From a virus, in IMG/VR virus record IMGVR_UViG_3300025151_000242, positions 1 to 26,913 of that record: a stretch of DNA of 26,913 nucleotides. One strand, given 5' to 3'. The first letter of the stretch is position 1; every line of letters starts with the position of its first letter. The notes below the pieces were generated by a model. That model was not told the DNA's origin and searched no databases. It worked only from the letters and a program-made list of their open reading frames with translations. The position numbers and the translations under genes were made by a program. Positions 1 through 8,455 of this stretch are shown here, in pieces.

Positions 1-297
1 AATGTACTCCAATTTATAATAGCAAGGGATTACATGAATTCCTTTTTGGCCATCATAAAGTTCGTCTGTCACTGTGTTGTAGATCATTCCTGCTCTAGCC
101 TCTGCCATAAACTGACTATCACCTTGTGTTACTTGTGGTGAAAGCTGACCAAGAACTTTAAGAAATGGTAATGCTAAACTCTTAGAGTCTACATTCTCAA
201 ATCCTGCATCGCCAAATTGCTCGATATTAATCGTTGCAACTGCTCCTGCTTCTTTTTTAATCGCTACTTCGTTCGATTGTCCGTCTTTTAGTTTCAT
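1..297 (-). CDS. Conserved phage protein, N-terminal 99 residues (runs off window)
   Basis: The reading frame starts at the ATG complementary to 295-297 and stays open to the left edge, so only the N-terminus is visible. It begins MKLKDGQSNEVAIKKEAG and contains LPFLKVLGQLSPQV, GMIYNTVTDELYDG and IHVIPCYYK. From memory this layout matches a protein common in marine phages that lies beside recombination and replication genes. A single-strand DNA binding or annealing role is sometimes suggested for such neighbours, but no motif here proves it. It follows the 179-residue gene by 11 bases and probably shares its transcript. The reading frame is secure; the function is not known. Confidence 0.75.
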   Translation of the reverse strand, partial: MKLKDGQSNEVAIKKEAGAVATINIEQFGDAGFENVDSKSLALPFLKVLGQLSPQVTQGDSQFMAEARAGMIYNTVTDELYDGQKGIHVIPCYYKLEYI

Positions 298-308
298 AGT
301 ATTACCTA

Positions 309-848
309 TTATTTGTTTGTTATTTTCGTTTTATTTGCGATGTATACACCGAACAAATCAAATGGTAATTCCTTACCACCTTCTATTTGTTCTTTAACAA
401 ATGCTTTTAAAGTCATAGGTTCAACTTTTTCTTTTTTATTATAGTTGAAACCAAACTTCTCACACACATTTATTAATTCAGAGACTTGGTTGTCTTGCCC
501 TCTTCCAAATGAAGCAGTAACAGTATTTTTAATTAAATCTTCAAAACCATTACTTCTTAGATAACCAAAGGCTTCGTCAACACGTGACTCAGGAATTTTT
601 GCTGCATAGAATGGTTTGACTTCTACACTCGAACCATCAGCTAACTTCAGCAAAGATACACCAGCTTCCTGCATCATCTCTGGAATTACTCTTTCCTCTA
701 AATCTCTTGATTTATTTTTTAGAGTTTTTAATTTATTTTCTTGATCTTCGATCTGCTGTTGCAAATCTTTTAGTTGATTACACTTTTCAGAAATAGATTT
801 TACACTATCTTGACTAATGTCAATATTAGACATTTTTTCTATATCCAT
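309..848 (-). CDS. Coiled-coil phage protein of unknown function, 179 aa
   Basis: I do not recognise a named family. Residues 20-55 are rich in Gln, Glu, Lys and Leu and look like a coiled coil. A compact part follows with LLKLADGSSVEVKPFYAAKI and later EAFGYLRSNGFEDLIKN, and the C-terminus is basic. The strong Shine-Dalgarno AGGAGGAT lies just before the ATG at 848, which fixes the start. It is the first minus-strand gene beyond the plus-strand helicase and lies upstream of the partial gene at the window edge, so it belongs to an early or replication-type group. A DNA-transaction accessory role is plausible from position only. Confidence 0.8.
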   Translation of the reverse strand: MDIEKMSNIDISQDSVKSISEKCNQLKDLQQQIEDQENKLKTLKNKSRDLEERVIPEMMQEAGVSLLKLADGSSVEVKPFYAAKIPESRVDEAFGYLRSNGFEDLIKNTVTASFGRGQDNQVSELINVCEKFGFNYNKKEKVEPMTLKAFVKEQIEGGKELPFDLFGVYIANKTKITNK

Positions 849-918
849 AAATCCTCCTGTTGGGGTCTTAAATTATTTACTTGATCTTGTAAACAAAAAA
901 AATATATATGTGCATAAG
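849..918. promoter_or_regulatory. Divergent intergenic region between helicase and 179-aa gene, possible promoters
   Basis: This 70-base gap is the only place in the window where genes diverge, so start signals for both sides are expected here. On the plus strand TTGATC (881-886) lies 16-18 bases before TATATA/TATATG (903-910), a weak sigma70-like pair upstream of the helicase ATG at 919. On the minus strand a strong Shine-Dalgarno precedes the ATG at 848, and TTTACA is present but without a convincing -10 partner. The promoter call rests mainly on gene orientation. Confidence 0.3.
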
Positions 919-2346
919 ATGTGGAAATATCCTTATAAGACGAAACCTTATGAGCACCAAAGAAATGCTTTAAATCAATCTGCTGAAAAAGTGCAATGGG
1001 CTTACTTTATGGAGATGGGTACAGGTAAAACAAAAGTTACTATAGATAATATGGCTTATCTTTTTTTTCAAAGAAAAATTAACGCTGCATTAATTATTGC
1101 ACCAAAATCTGTTTATACAGTATGGGAAACTGAAATAGATACTCATATGCCTGACGTTCTAAAAAAACATATTTATAAGTGGAACATAGATAAACCAAAA
1201 GAATATTACAAATTAAACGAATCAAAAGACTTTAGAATCTTTCTAATAAATGTTGAAGCTTTATCAACTAAAAGAGGTTTTGAAGCTTGTGTTGATTATT
1301 TATCTAAAAATAAATTAAATTTTGTAGCACTGGATGAATCAACCACAATAAAAAACAGATCAGCAAAAAGAACAAAAAACATTTTAAAACTAAGACAACT
1401 GTCTCATATAAGGCGCATATTAACAGGATCGCCAATAACAAAATCTCCATTAGATTTATATACACAATGTCAATTTTTAAGTCCAGAGTTATTAGGGTTT
1501 TCAAGTTATTTAGCTTTTAGAAATAGATATGCAGAGATGACAGATATACCTGTAGGTTCAGGTAGATACATTAGTGTGCCTAAATATTACAAAAGGTTGG
1601 AAGAATTAGAAACAAGACTACAACAGTTTTCAACACGTATTCGTAAGGATCAATGTTTAGATTTGAAACCCAAAATACGTCAAAAAAGATATATAGAATT
1701 AGAAGGTGAAGGTAAAAAAATTTACGAAAAGCTTAGAACTACAGCATTAGCAATAGTTGAAGATAGCACAATATCTTTTTCTAATAAACTTACTGAAATA
1801 ATAAAACTTCACCAGGTATGTAATGGATTTACAAAAAATGATGATGGAGAAATTATGGCCTTGCATAAATCTAAGCTGAATGCCCTTGAGGAGATTCTTG
1901 AAGAAACAGATGGTAAAGTGATAATATGGGCAAATTATATTTATAATATAAAAGAAATAATAGGTTTTCTTGAACAAAAATATGGCAAGGATTCTGTCGT
2001 ATCTATTTTTGGAGAGGTCAATGTCGAAGATAGGAAAAAAGCTGTGGAACGTATTCAAAAAGACTCAACTTGCAGATTCATGGTTGGTAACCCTACAACT
2101 GGGGGTTTTGGTCTTACTCTTACTGCTTGCAACACAGTAATTTATTATTCTAATAATTACAATCTAGAAGTGCGTAAACAGTCTGAAGACAGGGCTCATC
2201 GTATGGGCCAAAAAGGATCTGTTGTTTATATTGATATTGTAGCCAAAAATACACTTGATGAAGCAATAATGAAATCTTTAGTAAGCAAAGGTCAAATAGC
2301 TGCTAAAACTCTTGGAGAAGAAGATTTAAGAGACTGGCTTCTGTAA
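919..2346 (+). CDS. SNF2/DEAD-type superfamily 2 helicase, 475 aa
   Basis: A superfamily 2 ATPase that moves on or remodels duplex DNA. Motif I is MGTGKT (residues 33-38) after a Q-motif-like YEHQRNAL; motif II is ALDEST (137-142, Asp139-Glu140); motif III is LTGSPITKS (168-176). The C-terminal lobe has VIIWANY, a GFGLTLTACNTVIYYS stretch and motif VI QSEDRAHRMGQ, typical of SNF2-like enzymes. An in-frame ATG exists at 817, but its extra 34 codons run antisense through the start and ribosome site of the opposite gene, so I chose 919. No Shine-Dalgarno is visible at 919. It is the only plus-strand gene here and its last 21 bases overlap the end of the nuclease gene. A role in phage DNA replication or recombination is likely. 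Confidence 0.88.
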   Translation: MWKYPYKTKPYEHQRNALNQSAEKVQWAYFMEMGTGKTKVTIDNMAYLFFQRKINAALIIAPKSVYTVWETEIDTHMPDVLKKHIYKWNIDKPKEYYKLNESKDFRIFLINVEALSTKRGFEACVDYLSKNKLNFVALDESTTIKNRSAKRTKNILKLRQLSHIRRILTGSPITKSPLDLYTQCQFLSPELLGFSSYLAFRNRYAEMTDIPVGSGRYISVPKYYKRLEELETRLQQFSTRIRKDQCLDLKPKIRQKRYIELEGEGKKIYEKLRTTALAIVEDSTISFSNKLTEIIKLHQVCNGFTKNDDGEIMALHKSKLNALEEILEETDGKVIIWANYIYNIKEIIGFLEQKYGKDSVVSIFGEVNVEDRKKAVERIQKDSTCRFMVGNPTTGGFGLTLTACNTVIYYSNNYNLEVRKQSEDRAHRMGQKGSVVYIDIVAKNTLDEAIMKSLVSKGQIAAKTLGEEDLRDWLL

Positions 2347-2994
2347 CTGATTATATTGTTCTAATCTCTCTAAAAATTTATCTCCATACTCCTTCAAATC
2401 AGCCTCTGAAAGCCTAAACTCTTGATATTGGAGGTCACGGGTGCAAATACTGATTACCCCCTGTTCTATGGGCCCGTAATTCGCTGTATGGGCTAAATAA
2501 TAGGCACCTAACTGCAATTTATAGTCTTCTACCCATTCTTCTTTTTTTGGCCTATTTGATTGTTTCCAGTCAACTATGCTTGGTTTTCCGTAGGCAATAG
2601 CTGTTAAATCACATGTTCCAGCAAATTGATTTTTATATTCTAAGCTTATTTCGTTACCCCACACCTCATCTAATTGTATATTGTCCAAAATGGTTTTTGC
2701 CATCATCCTTGGTTTTGTGCCTTCTTCTGCTGCATTGTAATATCCCTGACCTGTAAGATAGTATTCTAGTACCTGGTGCATTTCAGTTCCAACAGATGAT
2801 GCTTGTCTCATTATTCGATCAGCCTCTTGATCACCAACTCGTCTTCGCCAATTATCTAAAAATCTTTTATCTTTAGTAATATTTAAAATAGTAGTAACTG
2901 AAGGCACTTTTATGTTGTCTACTAAATACTTCCTTCCAGTTGTATCAGAAAACCTATTATAATGTTTGTATGGATATTTTTTATTTAATTTCAT
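2326..2994 (-). CDS. PD-(D/E)XK superfamily nuclease (RecB/Cas4-like exonuclease), 222 aa
   Basis: A metal-dependent nuclease of the PD-(D/E)XK fold, the type phages use to resect double-strand ends for recombination or to degrade host DNA. The order of motifs fits: GTEMHQVLEYYL with His73; Glu115 or Glu118 in GNEISLEY; AGTCDLTA with Asp129; IVDWKQS with Asp142 and Lys144; and LQLGAYYLA, the Q-x3-Y motif with Gln161 and Tyr165. Its ATG overlaps the stop of the holin-like gene as ATGA. It is convergent with the helicase and shares 21 bases at the 3' ends, with no room for a terminator. With the helicase it forms a plausible recombination pair. The exact substrate (duplex ends or flaps) cannot be read from sequence. 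Confidence 0.85.
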   Translation of the reverse strand: MKLNKKYPYKHYNRFSDTTGRKYLVDNIKVPSVTTILNITKDKRFLDNWRRRVGDQEADRIMRQASSVGTEMHQVLEYYLTGQGYYNAAEEGTKPRMMAKTILDNIQLDEVWGNEISLEYKNQFAGTCDLTAIAYGKPSIVDWKQSNRPKKEEWVEDYKLQLGAYYLAHTANYGPIEQGVISICTRDLQYQEFRLSEADLKEYGDKFLERLEQYNQLQKPVS

Positions 2995-3179
2995 TTTGTG
3001 ATTAATACAATTATGACACTAGCCATACCTGTAATTAATACACCTGCAGAAGTCAACATTATTTTTTCTATTCGACTCACTGCTCTTTCTAAATTATGAA
3101 TTTTGTCGTGTGTTTGTTTTTGCATTATTCTGCAAAGTTTTTCATGTGATTCTATTTTTTGTAAAGCTTCTTTAGACAT
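2991..3179 (-). CDS. Small membrane protein, holin/XhlA-like, 62 aa
   Basis: The N-terminal 40 residues are charged and heptad-like (KIESHEKLCRIMQKQTHDKI, then NLERAVSRIEKI). The last 20 form one strongly hydrophobic segment (SAGVLITGMASVIIVLITK), giving a coiled-coil head and a C-terminal membrane anchor. That is the layout of XhlA-type haemolysin/holin accessory proteins, which help the endolysin reach the cell wall. A GTG three codons upstream is possible, but the ATG at 3179 has AAGGGG eight bases before it and is preferred. The gene overlaps the end of the 1039-residue gene by 8 bases. A membrane-bound spanin-like or unrelated small protein cannot be excluded. The endolysin candidate lies far away at 26.2-26.7 kb. 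Confidence 0.6.
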   Translation of the reverse strand: MSKEALQKIESHEKLCRIMQKQTHDKIHNLERAVSRIEKIMLTSAGVLITGMASVIIVLITK

Positions 3180-6100
3180 TTCTTGCACCCCTTTGTGCGA
3201 TTAACGCTCCAGTTGGATCATTTGGAAATAACGCAGCAAATTGTTGTGCGTTTGCTTGTCCGGTAGCCGGTGTTTCTTGCACTGGACTCTGTAATTGTAA
3301 ATCACCCATAACTGATGAAACTTCTTCTCTTTCTCTTTCAGATTCTTCAGTTTCAATTGCAATATTGTTTCGTATAGAACGATCAATCATCCCTACCAAA
3401 TTATTATCTTCATTTACATCACCTGATGAATTACTAAAATCATTTGCAAACATTGTTTCTTCAACAACAGGAGGTATATTATCTTTAAATAAAGGCTCTG
3501 GTATAGACATAGGTAATGCTGATAGCCTATCAATAATTTCTGCTTCACTTATAGTTTTTGGATCAACCTTTGGTATATCTTTATCCTCTTCTCCTAAATA
3601 ATTAATTAATCTAGCTAACGCATCTCTTTTTCTTGTCATTCCTAATTTCATTGCAGATTCTGTAACAGCTTTTGTTTTTCCTAAAACTCCATTTACTTTT
3701 AATGCGTCAACAATTGTTTGCACACTTCTACCAGAATAGTAATCTCTTCCAGGTAAGAAAGTTGCTTTAGGTGTTCCTGTTCCAATCGTCTCACCTCTTA
3801 ATAATTTAATTGTTTCTTCTGGTAAGAGGACATCATTCATTGCTCTTAATGCAACTGGATCTGTTAAAATTTGACCAGCTCTTCTTGAAAGCAATAATAA
3901 AGCAGCAGAAGCTAAAAATCCTGGAGCACCAAATATTAAACCTCCAGCGATACCACCTCCTAGTGTAAGTCTTCTTGCTAAGAATTGAGAGGGGTCTGAT
4001 AGTTTTGTCTCTCCTATTGCTTTCATGTAAGATGCAAAATTATAAAATTCTTGTGCACCTTTGTCACCTAACATGTATTGAATTTTTCTTCTGCCACCTT
4101 CATCAAATGAGTTTTTAATACCAAAAGAAGCCATGAATTTATCTGCGTTAAACTCAGCAAAATCATCACCACCAAATTTTAATTCTGTAGTGTTAAAAAT
4201 ACCATTATTTTTTTGTACATCTTTAATACTAAAATCTTTTAAAAGTCTTTTTTCATCTCTTGTTAAAACTTTTAAAGTATCTGTTAAATATCTTGAACCT
4301 GCTTTAATAGACGTATCTTCATCAATAAAGTTCCATAAAGAGTTAGCTCCAGAATCTGAGGGGCTACTAAAAGCTCTTAAAAATTTATTAAAAGCATATT
4401 TTGCTTGAACAGCTCTAAAAAGATCTTTACCACCTTGTGTTGCTTTAATACCTACTTCACTAGATCCCTCTGCACCTATTAATTTTTTAAATTGAACCAC
4501 AGCATCAACTGAATCGTTTTCAAAAACTTCTCTACCAATATCTTTAAATAATTGATCTCTGTACTGAGTACCAGCTCCTTGGAAACCTTCTAAGCTTTTT
4601 GCAGTAAAAGAATTTCTATCAAATTTTTTTAAATCTCTTACTAAAGGTGATAATTGATAAAATCCTTGCACATCTGCAAAAATTTTATTTGCCTTTAATA
4701 GTTGATCTTTAAGAAGTCTTGCAGAGTCTCTACTTCTTTCTAAAAATTGATCAGCTAAAGTTTTACCACTTGTAGATTGAATTGTATCATAAGTAGCTTT
4801 TATACCCTCATCTTTTAAAAAGAATGATGGTGTTTCTATATCATTACCAAATTTTGCAAAGTCTGTTTCCATCGCTTCACGCATAATAAACATGTTATCT
4901 TTTAGTGTAGCGTAACGACTTCCCTCGATTGCATTATTTAACATTGTCATTACACCTTTAAATTGTTTTGGTGTAAGCAAAGTATTGTCTCCTATTTGAA
5001 TCATGGCTTTCATAAACATATTTATAGGGTCTCCTTGCATTGTAAGAACTTTTTCGATGTCCTTTAGGGGTGCGCCTTCTATGTTTCTTATACCTAAATA
5101 TTGTTGAAACTCAGGAAACTGTTCTGCATTTTCTTCAATAAATTCTCTAGCTGCCTTTTGTGTTTTTGTTAGACTTATCATTTTTGGATTCCCTGCAGCC
5201 ACTGCTAGATTATCAAAAGTTTTGTATGCACCATTATATAAATTTACATTTTCAGCAAATACTTTCTCTGCTTGTTTTCTTATACTGCTATTAATAGCAC
5301 TCACTTTCAATAATGGTGAGTAAGCTTGTAAATCTTCCAAATATCTTTTACCACCTGCAATCTCAGCTTCTGATTTTGCAGTTTTTCCTATTGGAGAAAC
5401 AAGTGGAAATACCCCCATAAATCTAAAAAAGTTTTTTCCAAGACCAGATAATGTGCCTTGTCCCTCTTTCAATCCAGACAGTAAAGGAAGAGGTAAACCT
5501 TTATCTCTTGCAAATGTTGCAAGTTCTTTTTGTTTCGGACCAACTGTTCCAAATAATTTTTTAATACCTCTACCCATAGGCCCAAAAATAAATGGAGACA
5601 ATAAGGATGCACCAGTATTCCAGTACAGTGCGTTTTTCATTGCCACTGCTGTATTTACAAGTTGATCTCTTTCAACTTCACCTTCTGGTATCTCTGATAA
5701 ATCATCTCCTAATGCAGCAGCAACATCAATACCAACTTGTTCATTAAGAGTATCATATGTGAAAGCTCCTACACCTGCACCCACAGTTCCTCCTAAAACA
5801 GATTGCACTTCAGTTTTTAATAAAGGTCCTCTGTACGCTCTTGATAAAGGATCTACTAATCTACCTAGACCTCTTACAACTCCACCAAATAATTTAAATC
5901 GACCTGGAAGGGCAGCTGCTACTTTTTCAGCTGATTTTGCAAAAAAACCTGGACCTTTACCTAAAAGAGTACCCTCTTTAGCAGCTCTAAATATTTTTTT
6001 TCTGTTGTATACATATGGAAAAATACTACCAGCTATATCACCAGCTAATTCATATGTAGGTTGTCCAACTCCTGTAGCTGCCCTAAGCGGATCTTGAAGA

Positions 6101-6291
6101 AATTCTTTTTCAGTAACGATGTCTTCTCTAGCACCTTCTCTCATTTGAGTAAGCTGACCTATAGTGGGACCTTTTAATTTTTTTCTTCTAATTAATTCAT
6201 CAACAATAGCTTTTTGCTCGTTACTTAAATTATCTGGATTTAAAGTTTTATCGTCTAATTGTTTTTGAAGATTATTAATAAATTCACTCAT
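3172..6291 (-). CDS. Large internal virion/ejection-type protein, 1039 aa
   Basis: The largest protein here, last of five consecutive genes of internal-virion type. It is mostly helical and charged, with glycine/alanine-rich membrane-compatible segments: near residues 80-95 (ELAGDIAGSIFPYV), near 165-180 (SVLGGTVGAGVGAF) and at about 774-806 (LGGGIAGGLIFGAPGFLASA then ALLLLSRRAG). Such glycine-zipper segments suit proteins ejected from the head to form a path through the envelope. The C-terminus LFPNDPTGALIAQRGARN resembles endings of ejection proteins in other marine podoviruses, from memory. No transglycosylase motif was found. It starts one base after the stop of the 720-residue gene. The virion role is inferred from size, composition and position. 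Confidence 0.7.
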   Translation of the reverse strand: MSEFINNLQKQLDDKTLNPDNLSNEQKAIVDELIRRKKLKGPTIGQLTQMREGAREDIVTEKEFLQDPLRAATGVGQPTYELAGDIAGSIFPYVYNRKKIFRAAKEGTLLGKGPGFFAKSAEKVAAALPGRFKLFGGVVRGLGRLVDPLSRAYRGPLLKTEVQSVLGGTVGAGVGAFTYDTLNEQVGIDVAAALGDDLSEIPEGEVERDQLVNTAVAMKNALYWNTGASLLSPFIFGPMGRGIKKLFGTVGPKQKELATFARDKGLPLPLLSGLKEGQGTLSGLGKNFFRFMGVFPLVSPIGKTAKSEAEIAGGKRYLEDLQAYSPLLKVSAINSSIRKQAEKVFAENVNLYNGAYKTFDNLAVAAGNPKMISLTKTQKAAREFIEENAEQFPEFQQYLGIRNIEGAPLKDIEKVLTMQGDPINMFMKAMIQIGDNTLLTPKQFKGVMTMLNNAIEGSRYATLKDNMFIMREAMETDFAKFGNDIETPSFFLKDEGIKATYDTIQSTSGKTLADQFLERSRDSARLLKDQLLKANKIFADVQGFYQLSPLVRDLKKFDRNSFTAKSLEGFQGAGTQYRDQLFKDIGREVFENDSVDAVVQFKKLIGAEGSSEVGIKATQGGKDLFRAVQAKYAFNKFLRAFSSPSDSGANSLWNFIDEDTSIKAGSRYLTDTLKVLTRDEKRLLKDFSIKDVQKNNGIFNTTELKFGGDDFAEFNADKFMASFGIKNSFDEGGRRKIQYMLGDKGAQEFYNFASYMKAIGETKLSDPSQFLARRLTLGGGIAGGLIFGAPGFLASAALLLLSRRAGQILTDPVALRAMNDVLLPEETIKLLRGETIGTGTPKATFLPGRDYYSGRSVQTIVDALKVNGVLGKTKAVTESAMKLGMTRKRDALARLINYLGEEDKDIPKVDPKTISEAEIIDRLSALPMSIPEPLFKDNIPPVVEETMFANDFSNSSGDVNEDNNLVGMIDRSIRNNIAIETEESEREREEVSSVMGDLQLQSPVQETPATGQANAQQFAALFPNDPTGALIAQRGARNV

Positions 6292-6292
6292 G

Positions 6293-8455
6293 TTAACCTC
6301 TTTGAGTTCCCTTAACAGTTTGACCTACTTTTTTAAAGTAATTGTATAATTCTTCTAATTGGTTTTCATCTAATTCTTCATATTCTTTAATTCTAGTATT
6401 TAATTGTGAATCTCCCATTAAAGGTCTTACATTTACTCCATATTCATTTCTTTGATTAGCTAAATAACTTGATGCACCACCAGCTTTTAAATATTGATCT
6501 TCCATTTGTTTAATATCATCAAGAATTGTTTCAGCAGTCGCTTGTAATGATGCAATGACATTGTTTTCACCCCTTAGTAACGGAAATACTTTAACTAGAC
6601 CTTTAGCCATCTCAATATCTTTTTGAGTTAACCTATCTTTAGATTTTAGAGAGTTAGCTAATTTATAAACAAGAACAGTTTCATTAATAGCTAATCTTTC
6701 ATAGTCTAATGTAGATCCACCTTTGAGTCTTTTCTTAGCGTCAGATAAATAATTTCTTCTTATTTGTTCAAAAGTTCCGAATTGACTATTTAAATATTTT
6801 AAAGCTTCTGTTTTGTCTTCAAATTCTCCTGCATTGATTAATCTGTTTGCTGCCTTATTTCTTTCTAATTCAAACGTGGCTCTTCCAGATTGTCTTAATT
6901 GTGCAGCATTATCTCCACTTGGTTTTACAAAATCAAATACATCTCCTAAAGCATTTGTAAGTCTTCCACCATATAAACCAATAGCACCAACAACACCCGC
7001 TTCTGCATCTCCTTTTAAAATTGTACCTAAACTTCTATTAATTAAATTTAATGCGCCATACTTTCCTGCAAGATCACCTGCTATTTCCAAAGTTTCTTTA
7101 TTCATATCTTTATTAGCTATGAATGTGGCTTGATTTCCACCAAATGTTCTATAAATTTTTAAACCAGTTCTACGATCTATTGCTCCTGTGTCGTACTGCA
7201 TTGTGCCATCTTTTAATTGTCTGCCAGCAATGTTTGTAAGTTGTCCATTTTCGTTAGTATATTGAATTACACCAACTTCATCTGTATCTGGCATATCAAA
7301 AGCTTGGTTTTGTGCTTCTAAAAAATCTGTTGAGAATTCTAATGCTTTACCAAGAAGATTTTGATTTATTTCATCCTCTTTCATTTTAACCATAACCATA
7401 TTGTTGACTGCAGGACCTAATGATTTACCAAATACTTCAAGTGCTCCACTCACACCTCTTCTATTTGTAGTGCCTGTTAATAGTCCTGAGGCTAAATTAC
7501 TTAAAAAAACTAAATTTGCATTAGATGCTCTTCCTTGTCTCATTTCTTTTGCAATTTGTTTTGCAATATCTAATTGTTTGAATAATGGTGAATCTTTATT
7601 GATTGCATCTATATCTGGTTGTCCAGATCCTCCGCCTTTTGGTGGATCTTTTTTTTGTTTTCCAGGTTGTAATGGATTAAATTCTTCTTTTTTTTCTTCT
7701 GCAACTGGTAAATTTAATTGTGGGTTAGGAAACTCCATTGCATTTTCTGCAATTTTTGCAGTGTCAATTTTTTTAGTATTTCCTATATCTGTTGTATTCT
7801 GTGGTTGAGTAGCTATATCAACATTTACTGCTGATGGGCCTCTTCCTCTTGGATTACTTACACCGGGTCTTACATTAGTTATTTCTTCATTTTCACGAAA
7901 AATGTTTGGTCTTGGTTTTGCTCTTGTAAATATATTTGAACTAATTCCACCATCACTTTCAATTGATCTTGCAAATTTTTCTTGTTCTGCTCTTTCTTTT
8001 GCTTGTTCTTCTGGACTTAATTTATTAAATCTTTGTTGATCTTTATAACCCATGTAGCCTAAACCACCAGCAGCAAGTATCCCTAATTGTGGGCCCATGC
8101 CAAGTGAACCTATGGCTGCAGCACCTGGTAATCTAGTTGCACCAATAGAACCAGCTATTCCAACACCTTCTCTTATTAAAGGACTCTCTATTCCAAAAGC
8201 ATCTGCAACTTTTAAACCTCCAGCATAACCCCCTAAAACTACAGGGTTAGTTAAAGCTCTTACTGTGCTTTTTCCAAACCTCATAGGAGCGCTTCTCATG
8301 ATGTTTTGACCCATTGTGGGTTTTGGTGGACCAAAAAATGGACTAGGTAAAGCTCTTATTTCTCCACCCACTTGTTTACTTATAGGTTTTAGATGACCTT
8401 TACGTAAAGCCTCTTTTCTAAACAACGGTCTATTTAAAATTTTATTTATAGACAT
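6293..8455 (-). CDS. Internal virion/ejection-type protein, 720 aa
   Basis: The N-terminal 60 residues are basic and proline-rich. Residues 72-140 hold repeated Gly/Ala-rich stretches (VVLGGYAGGLKVADAFG, GVGIAGSIGATRLPGAAAIG, GILAAGGLGYMGY) that could insert in a membrane. A low-complexity linker rich in Asn, Pro and Lys (about 180-290) follows, then a long helical region up to a Glu-rich C-terminus (ELDENQLEELYNYFKK). Its ATG directly follows the TAA of the 282-residue gene and its stop is one base before the 1039-residue gene, so the genes are expressed together. No enzyme motif seen. Known podoviruses encode two or three large proteins at this place that leave the capsid with the DNA; that role is inferred here. 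Confidence 0.68.
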   Translation of the reverse strand: MSINKILNRPLFRKEALRKGHLKPISKQVGGEIRALPSPFFGPPKPTMGQNIMRSAPMRFGKSTVRALTNPVVLGGYAGGLKVADAFGIESPLIREGVGIAGSIGATRLPGAAAIGSLGMGPQLGILAAGGLGYMGYKDQQRFNKLSPEEQAKERAEQEKFARSIESDGGISSNIFTRAKPRPNIFRENEEITNVRPGVSNPRGRGPSAVNVDIATQPQNTTDIGNTKKIDTAKIAENAMEFPNPQLNLPVAEEKKEEFNPLQPGKQKKDPPKGGGSGQPDIDAINKDSPLFKQLDIAKQIAKEMRQGRASNANLVFLSNLASGLLTGTTNRRGVSGALEVFGKSLGPAVNNMVMVKMKEDEINQNLLGKALEFSTDFLEAQNQAFDMPDTDEVGVIQYTNENGQLTNIAGRQLKDGTMQYDTGAIDRRTGLKIYRTFGGNQATFIANKDMNKETLEIAGDLAGKYGALNLINRSLGTILKGDAEAGVVGAIGLYGGRLTNALGDVFDFVKPSGDNAAQLRQSGRATFELERNKAANRLINAGEFEDKTEALKYLNSQFGTFEQIRRNYLSDAKKRLKGGSTLDYERLAINETVLVYKLANSLKSKDRLTQKDIEMAKGLVKVFPLLRGENNVIASLQATAETILDDIKQMEDQYLKAGGASSYLANQRNEYGVNVRPLMGDSQLNTRIKEYEELDENQLEELYNYFKKVGQTVKGTQRG

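Noticed and set aside
817-918. Longer start for the helicase
   Set aside because: The added residues are antisense to the start and ribosome site of the 179-residue gene and do not look like helicase N-termini.
1304-2058. Minus-strand open frames inside the helicase gene
   Set aside because: They encode Phe/Ile/Leu-rich sequence typical of the antisense of an AT-rich gene, lack ribosome sites and overlap a gene with clear helicase motifs.
2320-2350. Bidirectional terminator between helicase and nuclease
   Set aside because: The two genes overlap here, and I found no GC-rich hairpin followed by a T-run on either strand.
3365-7808. Several plus-strand open frames opposite the large ejection-type genes
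   Set aside because: They are Ser/Pro/Leu-rich antisense readings with no Shine-Dalgarno and no recognisable motif.
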